Shown here: piece after piece, positions 1 through 11,540 of the stretch
How positions within the stretch are numbered: position 1 is the first letter of the stretch
How the letters are laid out: every line of letters starts with the position of its first letter
NCBI GenBank assembly: GCA_963969395.1
Contig: OZ017797.1
Location: 10,912,001 to 10,976,000, forward strand
Direction of reading: 5' to 3'
Source: Pseudoscleropodium purum
Lineage: Eukaryota > Streptophyta > Bryopsida > Hypnales > Brachytheciaceae
Length of the DNA stretch: 64,000 bases
Program-made: the position numbers and the translations under genes
The notes under the pieces: generated by a model
Told to the model about the DNA's origin: nothing
Database searches by the model: none
What the model saw: the letters and a program-made list of their open reading frames with translations, nothing else

Positions 1-272
1 GTATCGAGAGAGCATATCGCCTGCGTATGAGCGATTGTGACATTGTGAGCTCAACACTTTTACTAATACATGAACATGGAGATTAAAATAGTGTTGTGTT
101 CTAAGTATTACAGAGGTGATGAATAGAGACTAGGAATTGTTTGTGGCTGAACATTGTTTGCTGCACAGGTAAAGATGATCTTCAGATTGCGAGGGAGAGG
201 GAGTCAGATATAGGCAGCGGTGATTTCGAGGATCGTTCATTTGTAAGAGAAGAGACTCTGTCACAAAGCTAG

Positions 273-2919
273 GGTTTATTTGAGAATGGTGTTAACCAAG
301 AGGTGAATGACAGCGAAAGTGACTCAGGTATTCGACTGTTGAGTTCTACTGTCTATATTATCCCTTTCTGTGACTATCCTATCTGACAATAACAGTCCTA
401 TGTAAAACGGTAACGGATTAAGAAGAGGCGTTTTCTTCCTTTTCAGTAGATTTCTCTGGTGTTCAGACCTCGTCGCAACCCTAAGCGAGGAGCTCGTAGA
501 GTACGCTGTCTCAAACGGTGCTACTCTGACAAACCCTCCAATCTCTGATGTAGGTGGAGGAGCAGACGACGACACTGACGAAGGAACTTCAATGGCTGTG
601 GCAGAGGGCCTTCCACGGTTTGGGCATGGGGAGCTTGTGTGGGCAAAGTATGCGAGGTTCCCTTGGTGGCCTGCTCAGGTTTGTGTCTCAACACCGTTAT
701 CCTTTTATTTTACATTGAAGGAACTGAGATGAAACTAGTGTACAGATATTAACCATTGGCATGCAAGCCAAGCATCTCCCGCGATGAGGTCTACGCAGTA
801 GTGATGTCCATATCGGTTCTGTGAATTATGAATGTCTTTGTGTTAACACGTTCGTGATTTGATAAAACAGATTATCAATGAGAGGGCCGTCCAACCAGGT
901 AAAGGGGGTCCTCGGCGGACCAACGCAGACGTATTAGTTCGCTTCTTCGGCACTTATGACTAGTTCGTTCTCCTCAACCCTTTTCTAATGACTTGTCTGT
1001 TCTTTGCAGTTTATTAACAGAAATCAGTTCATTCGCTTTCAAACTGTCTGAATGACAACCTCTGTGTTCCTGTATGTGAGTGTTATATTGAGAACGCTCC
1101 TATGGTGCTTGTTCTGGAATTTCCTCTTCTGCGTGTGCGTAAACTAGTCCTTTGTGCAAGTTCTGATCGATGTATTTTAAGTAATAATTTCGGTGTTGAC
1201 TGCAGTGGCTGGGTGGATCCGAGCGTGGGTTTATCAGAATTTGATGTGGTATGTACAGCTTTGTTCTGCGCTCTTGTTTCGTACATTCCTGTGATTTTGA
1301 CTCTTCAATATTTTTTTCCGATTCTGAAAATTTCTGTACCGTATTTACCTGCTTTTTTCTTCCAGTGCTATTAGAATTTAATTGTGCACAGCTACACAGC
1401 TGTATAGCTACAAATCTCTGTTAGCAATTTTGAGTCTCACCTTGACAGGCACCTTTCTTGCTTGTTGCACTTGAGTAAATGCCAGTACTTATTTTTTAAT
1501 TTTTTTTAAATTTCGGACAAAAAAGACGTTTATTCCACTGCGAAATTCACTGACCGAAATAAAATTACTGTGAAACCAAGCTCTGTGATTGTGCAGAATT
1601 TCAACCTGACCTGACCCAGATCAGTCCATTTGCTAGTACTAATTTTGAAACTCTCACGATATTTTTTCACAGTTTCTTAGAATACTGGTCCTATTGTGAA
1701 GGTTTTATGAATTTGACAGTTTACGAAGAAGCATGTATGGTTTTCAGTTAATATTTTTGTGCTAATTGCTACAGAAGCTTCAAGAGAGGAGTAAAATTAA
1801 GAAAAAGGCACTTCAGAAGGGGGTTGAAGAGGTTAGTGTCTGCCTGTCTTCTGTTTACTTTCACTCAATTTCAGGGTGAGTTTCTGGTGCTATTTGATTA
1901 TATTTTCCATCTTGATGTTCTCGCACGTGAGTGCATATGGTACTGTCACTATGAGCATCTCCTACTACAGCATGAATCCATTACTGGAGGTTTTCAAACC
2001 TCATGAATCAGATAGTAATCAGTGGATTGTATGCAGGCACTTGAGTTTCGTCGAACTGGAAAGCTTCCAGACGCCTTCACAGTTGCTGCTATGATAGAGC
2101 AAGAAGAACCTAAAACACCTAATGAATCACAAAGCAATGGTGCGCATACTCAGATTGAATTTGTTGGACCAACAATGTATCACTTTTTTGAGTCAGCATT
2201 GCTCAATTTCATATTGACTGTATAATTTATACTCCATATTAATTAAGACTTAAATCAGAGGACACTGATTGATGCCCATGAATTCAGCATTGCACTTCAT
2301 TGTTTTTAGTGAATAATACAAGTATGTATAATTTCTGCAGGCGTTCAAGAAAATGGTACTGGTCAGGAGTCTACTCCTGAAGATGAAGGGACAGAGCAGA
2401 GACGAGCTGCACGAAAGCGGAAGCCTAAGGTTCTTTATGAGGTACAAATATGAGATTCTTTTTCTGCTGTTCCTTCAAAATTTCCAGATCGTTTCGAACT
2501 GACGAACACTTCCATTGTTACATACAAATTCCACTTGTTTCATGCACGTCGTTTGTGGAGAGGAAACAGAAATCATGCCCAGAACCTTGAGGGCACAGGT
2601 TTATTTGCTTTTGATTATTTCACTTCAAGTCTGCTCTAGCATGTCGAAGTCTCCACGTTTCTGCCATCAATAGTTTATTGTTTTCATTCCGTTTCAAGCT
2701 AATATGTCTCCGGTATTTCAGCTCCTAATGCTTGATTGGTCGTGAGGTAAAAAACTCTTTGAAATCGTATTGAAGGAGTGATGTCGTTGAACGCAGGAAG
2801 AAGAGAGGGTACAACGAAAGCCAGAGCGAAGGTTGCGAAGGTTACGGATAATGCGACAACTTGGGTTGACTGCTCCTGCAGGGTCTCCCTTTCTTTTGGA
2901 CACAAGAATGTCGGTATAA
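273..2919 (+). CDS. PWWP-domain protein, multi-exon, 5' end uncertain
   Basis: Exons join in frame with GT-AG borders at 273-327, 467-678, 871-962, 1206-1248, 1775-1831, 2037-2139, 2341-2441 and 2797-2919 (TAA). The translation has an acidic N-terminus, then a PWWP domain: HGELVWAKYARFPWWPAQ (exon 467-678), a basic linker, VLVRFFGTYDYGWVDP across the 962/1206 junction, then a basic coiled helix (KLQERSKIKKKALQKG). PWWP domains are known to bind methylated nucleosomal histone tails and DNA, so a nuclear chromatin role is likely. The C-terminal third is Glu- and Arg/Lys-rich and ends in a basic segment with RIMRQLGLTAPAGSPF. The start is not settled. An ATG in good context lies at 592 (201-aa product). 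The first exon listed is open but has no ATG, and an in-frame TAG lies at 270-272. Confidence is high for the family and exons from 467 on, low for the 5' end. Confidence 0.78.
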
Positions 2920-3057
2920 GAAACGGTGGCAATTTTTTTAGCTATGCGCCACAATCAGCATTCTAAGAAACTGGATAGACTTTATTAGCAGTGCACCCAA
3001 TTTTGATTTATAGCCTCCGGGACTTGTCAGGCACATGTTTTTAACATTTCTGAATTA

Positions 3058-3063
3058 AATAAA
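3058..3063 (+). terminator. Poly(A) signal of the PWWP gene
   Basis: AATAAA lies about 140 bases after the PWWP stop codon, in AT-rich sequence. It is a plausible 3' end signal. Motif evidence only. Confidence 0.4.
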
Positions 3064-3119
3064 GTGATCATGTAGCAGATCATACACGAGAGTATGTGTT
3101 GCAGAGACCATGGCACGGG

Positions 3120-3285
3120 TTCATGTTTGTTTGATCGTTGTCTCACCTAAGGAAACGAGCTATCTTTTTGAATATCATAAGCAGTGCTTGGGGTCCTCAA
3201 AGTTTCTATGTTGTGGAATGTTGTAGCATTTATCAACACCCATACCATCAATGTTTGAAATGCATTGTTTTAATCCAAGGAGCCA
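3120..3285 (+). repeat. Dispersed repeat, copy 1 (3' flank of PWWP gene)
   Basis: This segment (TTGTCTCACCTAAG..., GGGTCCTCAAAGTTTCTATG..., CATCAATGTTTGAAATGCA) recurs in the same order at about 6495-6665 with scattered substitutions and a small insertion. A third partial match to the GGGTCCTCAAAGTTTATA part lies near 6256. It is probably an old non-autonomous element or a duplicated non-coding segment. Confidence 0.6.
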
Positions 3286-3289
3286 TTAT

Positions 3290-5340
3290 TTGACCTCACT
3301 TATTCAATAAGTTAAGGATTTAACTTCATATTCTTAAATTCTAAGAATTATTTCTAATTAAATTTTACATTATAATATTCATATTGAAGGGAGAAGTTCA
3401 AAAGTACAAATGATATCATACAATAAGTTTGATGTACAATGTACAATCATTGTCAGTCAAAGTTCAAAAATAAGTAAACAAATTGTGAACATCGTCTTGG
3501 TCTTCAAGGGTCAAAGAATATGTAACCATGTAAAACACCTAGATATTTTGTAGCAAGGTAGTAATATAAATTTTTTAGATCATTGAAAAACGTACCAATC
3601 ATACTTTGGTGATAGGTCTTATATTTTTGGGATTAATCCTATAAACAAAGCTTGCGGCCTAAAAGTTTAGTCATGATGGATGACTTGATAGATCACTATA
3701 GAAATGAAGAATATGCGTATTGGTCCAAAAAATCAAATCATTTTTAGTAAGGTACCTTGATAATATAAATCTTGTGCTTGTTAGAGTCAATCCTATAACA
3801 ATGCTTGTAGTCTAAAAGTGTGTGATGGATAATTCTCTAGATTACTATAGATACTAGAAGAAAATGAAAGTTTTGTGACTACAAAGAACAATTGGGTTTT
3901 TAGTTGTATGGGACATTTATGATTGATACTAATTTATAGCTTCCAAATTTTTGAATCTTGCTTCTTTTTTAGATTTCAAAAGTTCAAATATTAATATTTA
4001 GTAGATTCCAATTGTTTAGGAACCATTGAAATTTTATAGGGTTTTTAATTTCTTAGATTTTAAACATTTTTAGAAATCTACAAATTATAGATATATTAGA
4101 ATTTTGTTAGCAAAATTCTTTACATAAGAGTATATTAATTCACAAGTCTTATATATTCAACCTAATAGTACTTTTAACAATTGATATGGGATAATTGACA
4201 TTAGACAATTGGAAAAACCACATTCATTGTATAATGCAATTGTTTCCTAGTTGAATTGTAGTCACTTTCTAACCATATTTATATTTTTATGATTGCAAAT
4301 TGACATAGTAGATTCCATAGAGCATAGACTTTTCCACATCCACAACAATAATGAGAATTGGATGTTGAATAGTTTACATTTATTCTAAATTTGAACTCTA
4401 CTATATTCCAGTAACCCTATCTTTCATTCTACAATTATTTTGCAATTACAACAATGTACATGTAAGATTTAGTGCTAATAAAAAGGCTATAGATGTAAGA
4501 TAATCGTTTAGAACATTTAGTTGTTTTTTAACCAATTGCTAAAGACACATTTTTTTGTAGTGAAGAATGAAGAATGTACCTATTAGTCAAAAAAATCAAA
4601 TCATTTCTTAACTACCGTGGTCACAAGCTAGCATTCTTCTTTAGTTAACTTTGCAAAGATACCATAAATCTAAAAGATCGTACACATGACTTTAGCATTA
4701 CCCATAGAAACAAAGAATGCATGTATTGATTCAATAATTGGAGTATTTTGATCATTGGGACCTATGTCTTTATAGGGTTAACTATATAATGATTTAACAA
4801 TTTAAAAGTGCCCAATGGATGACAAAGAATCCTTTTATATAAGACGAATCACAGTCCACGTGTTCATCCTTAGAATTTTGTGTGAAAAAAGGAGGTTATG
4901 TACAATAGTATGACCTCCACTGATGAGTGCTTTTAGGTTTTCTTAAACAAATGATTCAGATTGTATCCAAAAGGTTAATTTTCACAATGACCAGTCCAAC
5001 ATTCTAAGGTTAAAGAAATCACCCGTTGAGCCTGACAACAACGACATCTTTATGGTTTTGCATCCTAAGTTCCAAAGATACTAAAGTAGATATCTTTAGA
5101 AAAGCTACTTTTGGATGTTTTGAACACTTATTATTATTAAATTAGTCAAATTTATATTTTTTTTTTTTGACAAATGAAAGGAGATTTCAACACACCAAAG
5201 AACGCCACATTTGGGCAAAAGCTATGAAGAGTTTACAAGAAATTGGTAGAGGTTCCGAAATTGTTTCTTCAATAGTGGTAAGTTACGTATTGACTTTGGA
5301 GATGTTCACGAAGTGATGATGGCGGTTCTAGACAGGGGGC
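3290..5340. other. AT-rich intergenic DNA
   Basis: I see no gene here. The sequence is AT-rich with short homopolymer runs (for example T tracts near 5157-5169). Two similar phrases near 3600-3660 and 3750-3815 (speaking of ATAAATCTTAT..., GTCAATCCTATAA...CAATGCTTG) suggest a diverged local duplication. GC rises sharply at about 5330, where the next gene island begins. Confidence 0.5.
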
Positions 5341-5570
5341 GCTTTGGGAGGTACCCACCTTCCTACCGGCCGTGACGGAATTCGAGAATCCGCTTATCCC
5401 GCGCAACCCTCGTCGTCAGACCCGTTTGCAATTGCCGTACTCCTCTTTCGGGGATTCACCGAATCCCTAGAAATTGTGGGTACCCATGAACATTGCCGGC
5501 TCTGTTGCTTGAGATTGTGTGAACGCATTGATGTTTGTCGTGCGACAGATGATGAGGAGGTAACTAATCG

Positions 5571-5798
5571 ATGGATCCTGGCACCAAAGACCGCCTGCTT
5601 CGCAACATCACCATCGCCGTCACAGCGTTCTCCGCCGCGCTTCTTCTCTCGGCCGACTACGGCCCCCATCCGCACGCGCTCTCGTCGTTCGGCAACTCTG
5701 TTCGGGGGATCAAGAACTGGTTCTGGACGCCTTCGCAGGACGAGCAAGCAGAGCTCCAGCGCCGTCTCTCGCGCAAGCCCCCTTCGAAGGATCAGTAG
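5571..5798 (+). CDS. Small membrane-anchor protein, 75 aa, unrecognised
   Basis: Single-exon ORF from ATG 5571 to TAG. The protein starts MDPGTKDRLLRNITIAV, has one hydrophobic helix at about residues 10-29, an ADYGPHPHALSSF turn, a basic amphipathic stretch, then GIKNWFWTPS and a charged tail rich in Glu/Gln and Arg/Lys. That layout suits a small single-pass membrane protein. I do not recognise the family and assign no function. The start is the first ATG of the GC-rich island in this frame. A longer overlapping frame (5344-5856) lacks an ATG start and reads as low-complexity Ser/Arg. The acetyltransferase follows on the same strand, and its start codon is preceded by a splice acceptor, so the two may share a transcript. 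Confidence 0.6.
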   Translation: MDPGTKDRLLRNITIAVTAFSAALLLSADYGPHPHALSSFGNSVRGIKNWFWTPSQDEQAELQRRLSRKPPSKDQ

Positions 5799-5859
5799 TC
5801 CCTGGCCGGAACTCGCCGCGAACGAATTTTCTCTAGGTTTCTTACTGACATTTTAGGTT

Positions 5860-6776
5860 AGTTCTCTGAGCTCTACTGTTCATGATTATAATGTTGTGTT
5901 AGGTTGCGCTTGTAGAATTTTTCTGTCAAGTTGGATCTTTTCTCTGGCTGTGAGTGTGATCACCGTGACGGGGAGATCGTGTTGTGTTTGTGATTAGCGT
6001 GATTAATGTGGGTTTCTTGTTTGTTGCCTTGATGGTATTCTGAGAGCCTCTTTTTTGATGAAAGCGTACATGCGATTTAATGAGTTTCAAACTTCGAGGC
6101 TTTTAATGGGGAATGGGGTTTTGCACATGGCATTTGGGGTTTGGACATTGAAGTGTCTAAATTCGTTTTCCTTGTCCGCCACTTGGGTGGTGGCACTGTG
6201 TTGAATTGATTGTTGGGGGTCGATCAAGTAAGCATTGGTTAGTGATAATTACCCCTTGGGGTCCTCAAAGTTTATATTTGTAAGAATGTTGTGATGGGTC
6301 AATTTCATCGTAATACTCTTTTTAGTCCTTCTTGCAAAGGCTGAAACTCTGTGTTGTCATCAGTGGATTTCAGATCTAGTTGAATGCGGTGCTTCCCACT
6401 ATGAAAGTCCAATGTGGGAATAGACAGTAAAGTATGTAACATTAAACTTGTCTGTCACTTCTCTCGCCCACATGGAATTGAACATCAAGCTTCTCTCATG
6501 TTTGTTCATTGTCTCACCTAAGCAAACTAGCTATATTTTTAGACATGATAAGGACTGCTTCGGGTCCTCAAAGTTTCTATGTTGTTGAATATTGTATCAT
6601 TTGTGAGTAGCAAGTTTAATCACATTTCTCTTTCAACGTCCATTCATCAATGTCTGAAATGCACCGTTTTAAGGAATGTGTGATCATCGCGTTTTGTACA
6701 GTCAAATGGGGATAACCTCTGCGTGAAAATGTAAGTGAGGAATCTTATATCATTAATTTTTCGTGGTTTTTGCAGC
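5860..6776 (+). other. Inter-ORF region, possible 5'UTR intron of the GNAT gene
   Basis: No coding sequence is visible. The stretch starts with donor-like TTTTAG/GTTAGT at 5854-5860 and ends with a pyrimidine-rich TTTTTGCAG acceptor at 6768-6776, 13 bases before the GNAT ATG. It contains a copy of the repeat at 3120-3285. The intron is an inference; an independent promoter within this stretch is the alternative. Confidence 0.35.
6495..6680 (+). repeat. Dispersed repeat, copy 2 (upstream of GNAT gene)
   Basis: Same order of blocks as 3120-3285 (TTGTCTCACCTAAGCAAAC, GGGTCCTCAAAGTTTCTATG, CATCAATGTCTGAAATGCAC). An insertion of about 40 bases sits before the last block. Confidence 0.6.
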
Positions 6777-6789
6777 AGGAAATTCTGCC

Positions 6790-7689
6790 ATGGCTGTAAC
6801 GGTTCGGCTGGCCACCCGGCTTGATGTCCCGCTTTTAAACTTGATGGTTCATGAGCTCGCCGAAGTGGAAGGTATGGCATCCGGCTGCCAGTCTACCGCT
6901 GCCAGGCTTGGCGAGTTCCTATTCTCCCACGCGCCATTTCAAGGACCCACTGTCTTCATTCTCGAGGTTGATGAGCCTCCGAAGAAGGGAGAGCAATCCA
7001 AAGAGGAGGATGGTATGTCCGGCACTGTTGTGACAAAGCCCAAAAACGAGACATCGCCATTGCTTGAAGAGGAATCCCCCGAAGGCGGTGGGGAAGGAAG
7101 TGCAGAGTCCGTGGAATTGATGCTGTTTAGATCCGTAAGCAATGTGAAGTACGAAGGGAAATTTTTCAGTGAGGTTGGTCCGCCGAGGTCATCAGGAATC
7201 CATTTGCAAACCACGGACATGGAGGAGCCTGTTTTGGAGGTTTTTCGATCCGACAGTGATGTCAATCTCAAAGAACGTGATGCCCCTGTTGCAATGCCAG
7301 AAGATGTGAAACCAGAAGTTGTGGGTGAATTGAGATGTGTCGTAGAGGACCCCGAGGTCGAGACATTTTGTTCGCCGTGTACAGCTTCTCAAGTTGTCGT
7401 TGGCTTTGTTCACGTTTATCCCAACTTCTCGACCTACCTTACCAAGCCAGGGCTGTACATGGAGGCGCTCTACATTAGGAAACCTTACCGACATCTGGGG
7501 TTGGGGAAAATGTTCCTGAAGAAGATTGCCAAGGAGGCTGTTAAGCTGGGGATGGAGAGGATGGAATGGTGTGTATTGTACTCCAACGACCCTGCCATCA
7601 AATTTTATGAAGGTTTAGGTGCCGGAATCAAGCCTGGGTTTCGGCGTTGTGTCATCAATCGCGAAACTTTTGCCAATACCGAGCCCTAG
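6790..7689 (+). CDS. GNAT N-acetyltransferase, SSAT2/NATA-like
   Basis: Intronless ORF of 299 codons from the ATG at 6790; the frame is open further upstream, but the acceptor at 6776 and the ATGG context favour this start. Residues 4-65 match the N-terminal half of plant and animal diamine/thialysine acetyltransferases (VRLATRLDVPLLNLMVHELA, then GPTVFILEV). Residues 202-233 are the GFVHVYPNFSTYL strand and the KPGLYMEALYIRKPY segment. The acetyl-CoA loop is RHLGLGKM at 234-241, followed by ERMEWCVLYSNDPAIKFY and a degenerate final strand. Family knowledge: these enzymes acetylate polyamines, ornithine or thialysine with acetyl-CoA in the cytosol. Unusual: residues about 66-201 form a long acidic, Ser/Glu/Val-rich insertion with no obvious fold, longer than the insertion I recall in Arabidopsis NATA1/2. 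Substrate unknown. Confidence 0.85.
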   Translation: MAVTVRLATRLDVPLLNLMVHELAEVEGMASGCQSTAARLGEFLFSHAPFQGPTVFILEVDEPPKKGEQSKEEDGMSGTVVTKPKNETSPLLEEESPEGGGEGSAESVELMLFRSVSNVKYEGKFFSEVGPPRSSGIHLQTTDMEEPVLEVFRSDSDVNLKERDAPVAMPEDVKPEVVGELRCVVEDPEVETFCSPCTASQVVVGFVHVYPNFSTYLTKPGLYMEALYIRKPYRHLGLGKMFLKKIAKEAVKLGMERMEWCVLYSNDPAIKFYEGLGAGIKPGFRRCVINRETFANTEP

Positions 7690-8550
7690 CTTCCTAGTGT
7701 ACTTACTCTTCCATCTGTTCTCATCTGTAAGCCCTTTCCTACTGTAGAGATAAGGTTCTTGAAATGACCATTTGGAAGTTTCTTGTCCAAGTTTATGCTA
7801 GGAAAGGAAGCTTGCAACTCGTAGATCAGCATGGCCGATGTAGATATCGTCACTTTCAATTCCTCCTTTTGCTGTGCCACAATTTTGTTCCAAATAGAGT
7901 CTTTGGCCAGTCATGGGTAGATGAGGGGTTTATATACCACCTTCGGGACATAATCTTCTATAGGTTATAATCTTTTTTCTAAAAGCAAACAATCACTGCT
8001 CAGAATTATCTCAGTTCACTTTGAAAATTGCAGCCACATTGTAGGCACGATGATTCAGCGACTTACTCCACATACAGGGTAGTAGACGGAGTCGATGCTG
8101 TAGTCACAATCAATGACAACCCTTGCCTGTTTGCACTCCTAACCCAAATTAAAACATATTTAAGTTCTGATTACCCCTAATCCCCTCTGATTTTGGTTCA
8201 CGACTGCTGCAGATTAAGGATTTAAGTTCACGACTGCTTTTTTTCAAGGTAACATCCCTAATCCCCTATTATCTCACCCTCATTTCTCAATTCCACAATC
8301 CCGGTATACGAAAAGTCTGTACTTCTAGTACCAGTCCAAATTGTGTAACATTCTGCAATTGAAAAAGCAACAGTTTTAAGTTGTTTAATGTTTTCCCACT
8401 GAACCTCCCTCCAATCTCAACCCTCCATCTTGGTTATCTACAGTAGTATAGATGTACATCCTTGGATTGAATGTACCCTTGGGAAGTTATAACAACCTCA
8501 GGAAAAAACCACAGGACAGGGAGCCAGGGACATGAAAATAAATGGATAGT
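7690..8550. other. Convergent intergenic region
   Basis: This lies between the 3' ends of the GNAT gene (plus) and the pectinesterase (minus). It should contain both 3' UTRs. No ORF here looks coding. A near-duplicate phrase (CCCTAATCCCCTCTGATTTT at 8176 and CCCTAATCCCCTATTATCTC at 8256), each near a TTCACGACTGCT block, marks a small local duplication of about 40-70 bases. Confidence 0.45.
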
Positions 8551-8553
8551 CAC

Positions 8554-8559
8554 TTTATT
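8554..8559 (-). terminator. Poly(A) signal of the pectinesterase gene
   Basis: AATAAA on the minus strand, about 360 bases downstream of the pectinesterase stop codon. Motif evidence only. Confidence 0.35.
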
Positions 8560-8921
8560 TGGAAACTTCAATGACAAGTGACATCAGAAATAGCAAACGA
8601 CAAAGTTGCCGTCTCCTTGAATTGGACCTCCGAATTTGCTGTGGAGTGGTCTTGGACTTTCCCTAGCAGCCGCCGGCACATTCAATTTCTTCCAGTTCTC
8701 TGAGGAACTCACTTATTACTACTAATTCAATCCACTCAAAATTACATTTCGTGAAGTTGCCGAGGACGATGAACTAAGTCGAAGAAGTCGTCTAATTCCC
8801 TTCGAGAGAGCTCCATCTCACCAGATCCACACCCCAGAGAAACTCAAATATTCGAATATTCTATGAGATGTGAATCCCTCAACTCACTGTCAATGTCGCA
8901 GTAGTTACTTAAATATTCGAG

Positions 8922-11350
8922 TTACTGCGGGACGATCCAAGACTTGCCATCCACGAAGTCCCAAGTCAAGAAGGGGGCCGCTTCTTTGTCGGTCAAGTCA
9001 TGGGACCAGTTCACACGTCCAGTCGTGTTGGCGCCAACTCCTGTGCACTTGTACTGCCCGTAGTACACCGTCCTGTTTGCACACGGCATTCACCACATTA
9101 GCCTTTGCCTAGCTCCGAAACCATGAAATCATGCCGTGATCCTTACGTAAACTATGAAAAACTCTGACTCAAAATCACAATCAGTACTCTCTAATTGCAC
9201 TACTTTCGAGAGCATATGGGCTTCTACATTCTAAATGTCTGTTCGGCGTGTGTTCACAACTTGAGATCTGATCCGCAACTTGTCCTCAGAATATTTGACG
9301 TGTAAATAGACAGAGTATGCAACTTGACATACGGATGCTTTGCAGACACAATATGAGGATATGCAGTGGACGTGCAAATACAGAATGTGCAGCTTGACAT
9401 ACTAAAGTGGTCCTGGGGAACACAGTGTGAGGCTAACCCAGGGAATGCGCAATTACAGAGTGTGCAATTAGAGGCGGTGGAGTGTAACCAGAGAGCGACA
9501 TTGAAATCAGTTGTCTCAATGCACAAGATTGTCTTTTTGCGTAAAGTGGTCCACTTTCGTACTTTCGTACTCTTCGAGGTTCAAAGTTCATTCAATGCTT
9601 GTCAACCAAACGACAGAAAAATCAAAAAAGGACATGGAGAGACGGACGTACTTTTGTCTGGCGGGGTCCGCCCAGTCGTACCATCCAGCAGGGATGATAG
9701 GCGCGTTCAGCTGGGTGTAAAGGAACACCACCTTCGAGTAGGGTCCCCACGCACGGCCCAAGTAGATGGGTCCGTTGCCGGTGACCAAGCAATTCACGAA
9801 GGAAAACCCGCTCAACTCGTTCTTCGTCATCTTCTTCTGGGCAGTCAGGGATCCGCTGCCAGGGTTGGCAATCGACTCCAAATGACATTTCTGCACCACC
9901 AGCACATCAATTTTCAGTCCAGCATTCCAGCGAATTCGTTAGGCCCTTCATGCACACTGAGAGATTGAGCAAACAAAATCCATTTGCACAAGGGAGTTTT
10001 AAGAGTGTACCATGGAGGAAATAAAACGGAGCTTACCATCTCAAGTGAACCATTTCCACCTGCTATGTGCATTAGTATGATGGTAAATCTTAAAACTCCC
10101 TTGTGTTGTGTTATGTTGTTCTTAAAAACAAAATACTAGTCAGCATTTTCCCGCATAACAACCTAGAGTTTGAGCAAGAAGATCGAGCTCCATCTGTAAT
10201 TGAAAACAGAGTACTAGTCATCGTCCCGACTTATTTATAATTCATTGATTTAGTTCTTCGTGCAACCCGCGGCGAGAATTTAAGAGTACGTGAACGTACA
10301 TCATAGTAGGAGAGACCGCCTCCGAAGACGAAATCGATGGAGCCCCTGATGTAGCAATCCTTGAAGTAATGCCTTCCTTCCTTGTCGTACAAGGTGTCTT
10401 GAGCTCCTAGGAACCCAACCCGATAGAACTGCCCGTAGTCGCCCTCAATTCGGAACGCCACGGCTTGCTGTCCCACCGCGCCTCCTGCAGGGGGCGGGTT
10501 CGTGTTCTGTGAAATTCGCCACACGTACCAGCACAGAATTAGTATCATCGATCACTCACTGGGAAATTCTATACCATCCCGAAGTGTTGTTGGAACGTTG
10601 AAGTTCAGAGGCAAACGAAAATGGTGGATTCGATCGATCACGGCCAGTACTAACCGAGAAGGTGATGTCAAGAGCAGTGAAGTAGTTCGACAAGACAGCA
10701 ACAGTGGCACTCTTGGACGTACTGCCAGCACTCTCCGCGGTGTCTCCATACTGAATAATCGTCTTCGAAGCGCTCACGCCTTGGAACGTAATTTTGCCCT
10801 TCTTCGCCGTCACCGTTATCTTCTCTCTGAAACCACCACATTTCGTACCACAATTCAATTAACACCACAATGAAAATTAAGTCACCTCCATCCTAGTATC
10901 TTACCAAACTGCAATGTTTTCAACCAAACTCGATCAATGACTTCGAATTGAACCAAATTCAGCGACTTGGAATTCAGCCACATTAATTCAGGAGTGTGAA
11001 AGCAGTCAGTGTAGGACTGGAGCATACGTGTAGGTGCCTTCGTAGATGTAGATGAGGCAGTGCTCGGTATTGTCGTCAGGAATGGACTTCACCGCACTCT
11101 TCACTTTGGAGTACTTGGCACCGGAGCCTTTCTTCCCCACGTAGCGAACACACGACGGTGCCTCCGCCGGTGTGGCGGCCACTGTCACCTCCGGCACGGT
11201 GGCGGCGGCAGCTACCTGGGCATCATGCAATGCGCCGTGCGCGTCTATCCAGCGCTGGAAATCTTCCTCCGAAGTTAACCCCTGTGCGGATGTAACCATG
11301 AGCGCCACGACCATCACCAACACACACAAGTACACACCACGGACCGCCAT
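8922..11350 (-). CDS. Pectinesterase (pectin methylesterase), five exons, complete
   Basis: Minus-strand exons 11350-11028, 10826-10655, 10506-10300, 9890-9652 and 9072-8922 join in frame with GT-AG borders to give 363 aa. The protein hydrolyses methyl esters of cell-wall homogalacturonan (CE8 family). Residues 1-24 are a signal peptide ([19 protein letters not shown]), so it is secreted. The family signatures are all present: EGTYTEK around 104-110, GQQAVAFR with Gln179, GAQDTLY with Gln201 and Asp202, SIDFVFG with catalytic Asp223, and LGRAW with Arg280 and Trp282. It ends with [18 protein letters not shown] and the DGKSWI segment. There is no PMEI-like pro-domain, only a short Ala/Val/Thr-rich linker (about residues 45-65) after the signal peptide, so this is a short, type II enzyme. 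No key residue is missing and I see no frameshift. Confidence 0.95.
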
Positions 11351-11530
11351 TGCACCTGACTTTGGAAATTGGCACTCGAAGGATCTGTCAGTACACTCTC
11401 GAGTGCATGTACGTAGTTTACACCGCTCAAAGCATAGTACCAGTTTCCAAGCCTAACTTAACCTGCAAGCTCCAGACTTGGCCGCACGTCCAAGTTCGAT
11501 AAAGATGCTTAGCTCAACAACAGGAATTAG

Positions 11531-11540
11531 TCTTTATAAG
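11531..11540 (-). promoter_or_regulatory. TATA-like box of the pectinesterase gene
   Basis: CTTATAAAGA on the minus strand, about 180 bases upstream of the pectinesterase ATG and inside a GC-richer stretch. The position suits a plant core promoter with a 5' UTR of roughly 150 bases. Inferred from motif and position only. Confidence 0.4.

Noticed and set aside
5344..5856. 170-codon plus-strand frame overlapping the 75-codon ORF
   Set aside because: It begins at TTG, not ATG, and the overlapping half is a Ser/Arg-rich shadow of the smaller ORF, which has a clear hydrophobic helix.
9366..9968. 200-codon plus-strand ORF
   Set aside because: Antisense to pectinesterase exon 4 and its flanking intron; the minus-strand gene explains the composition.
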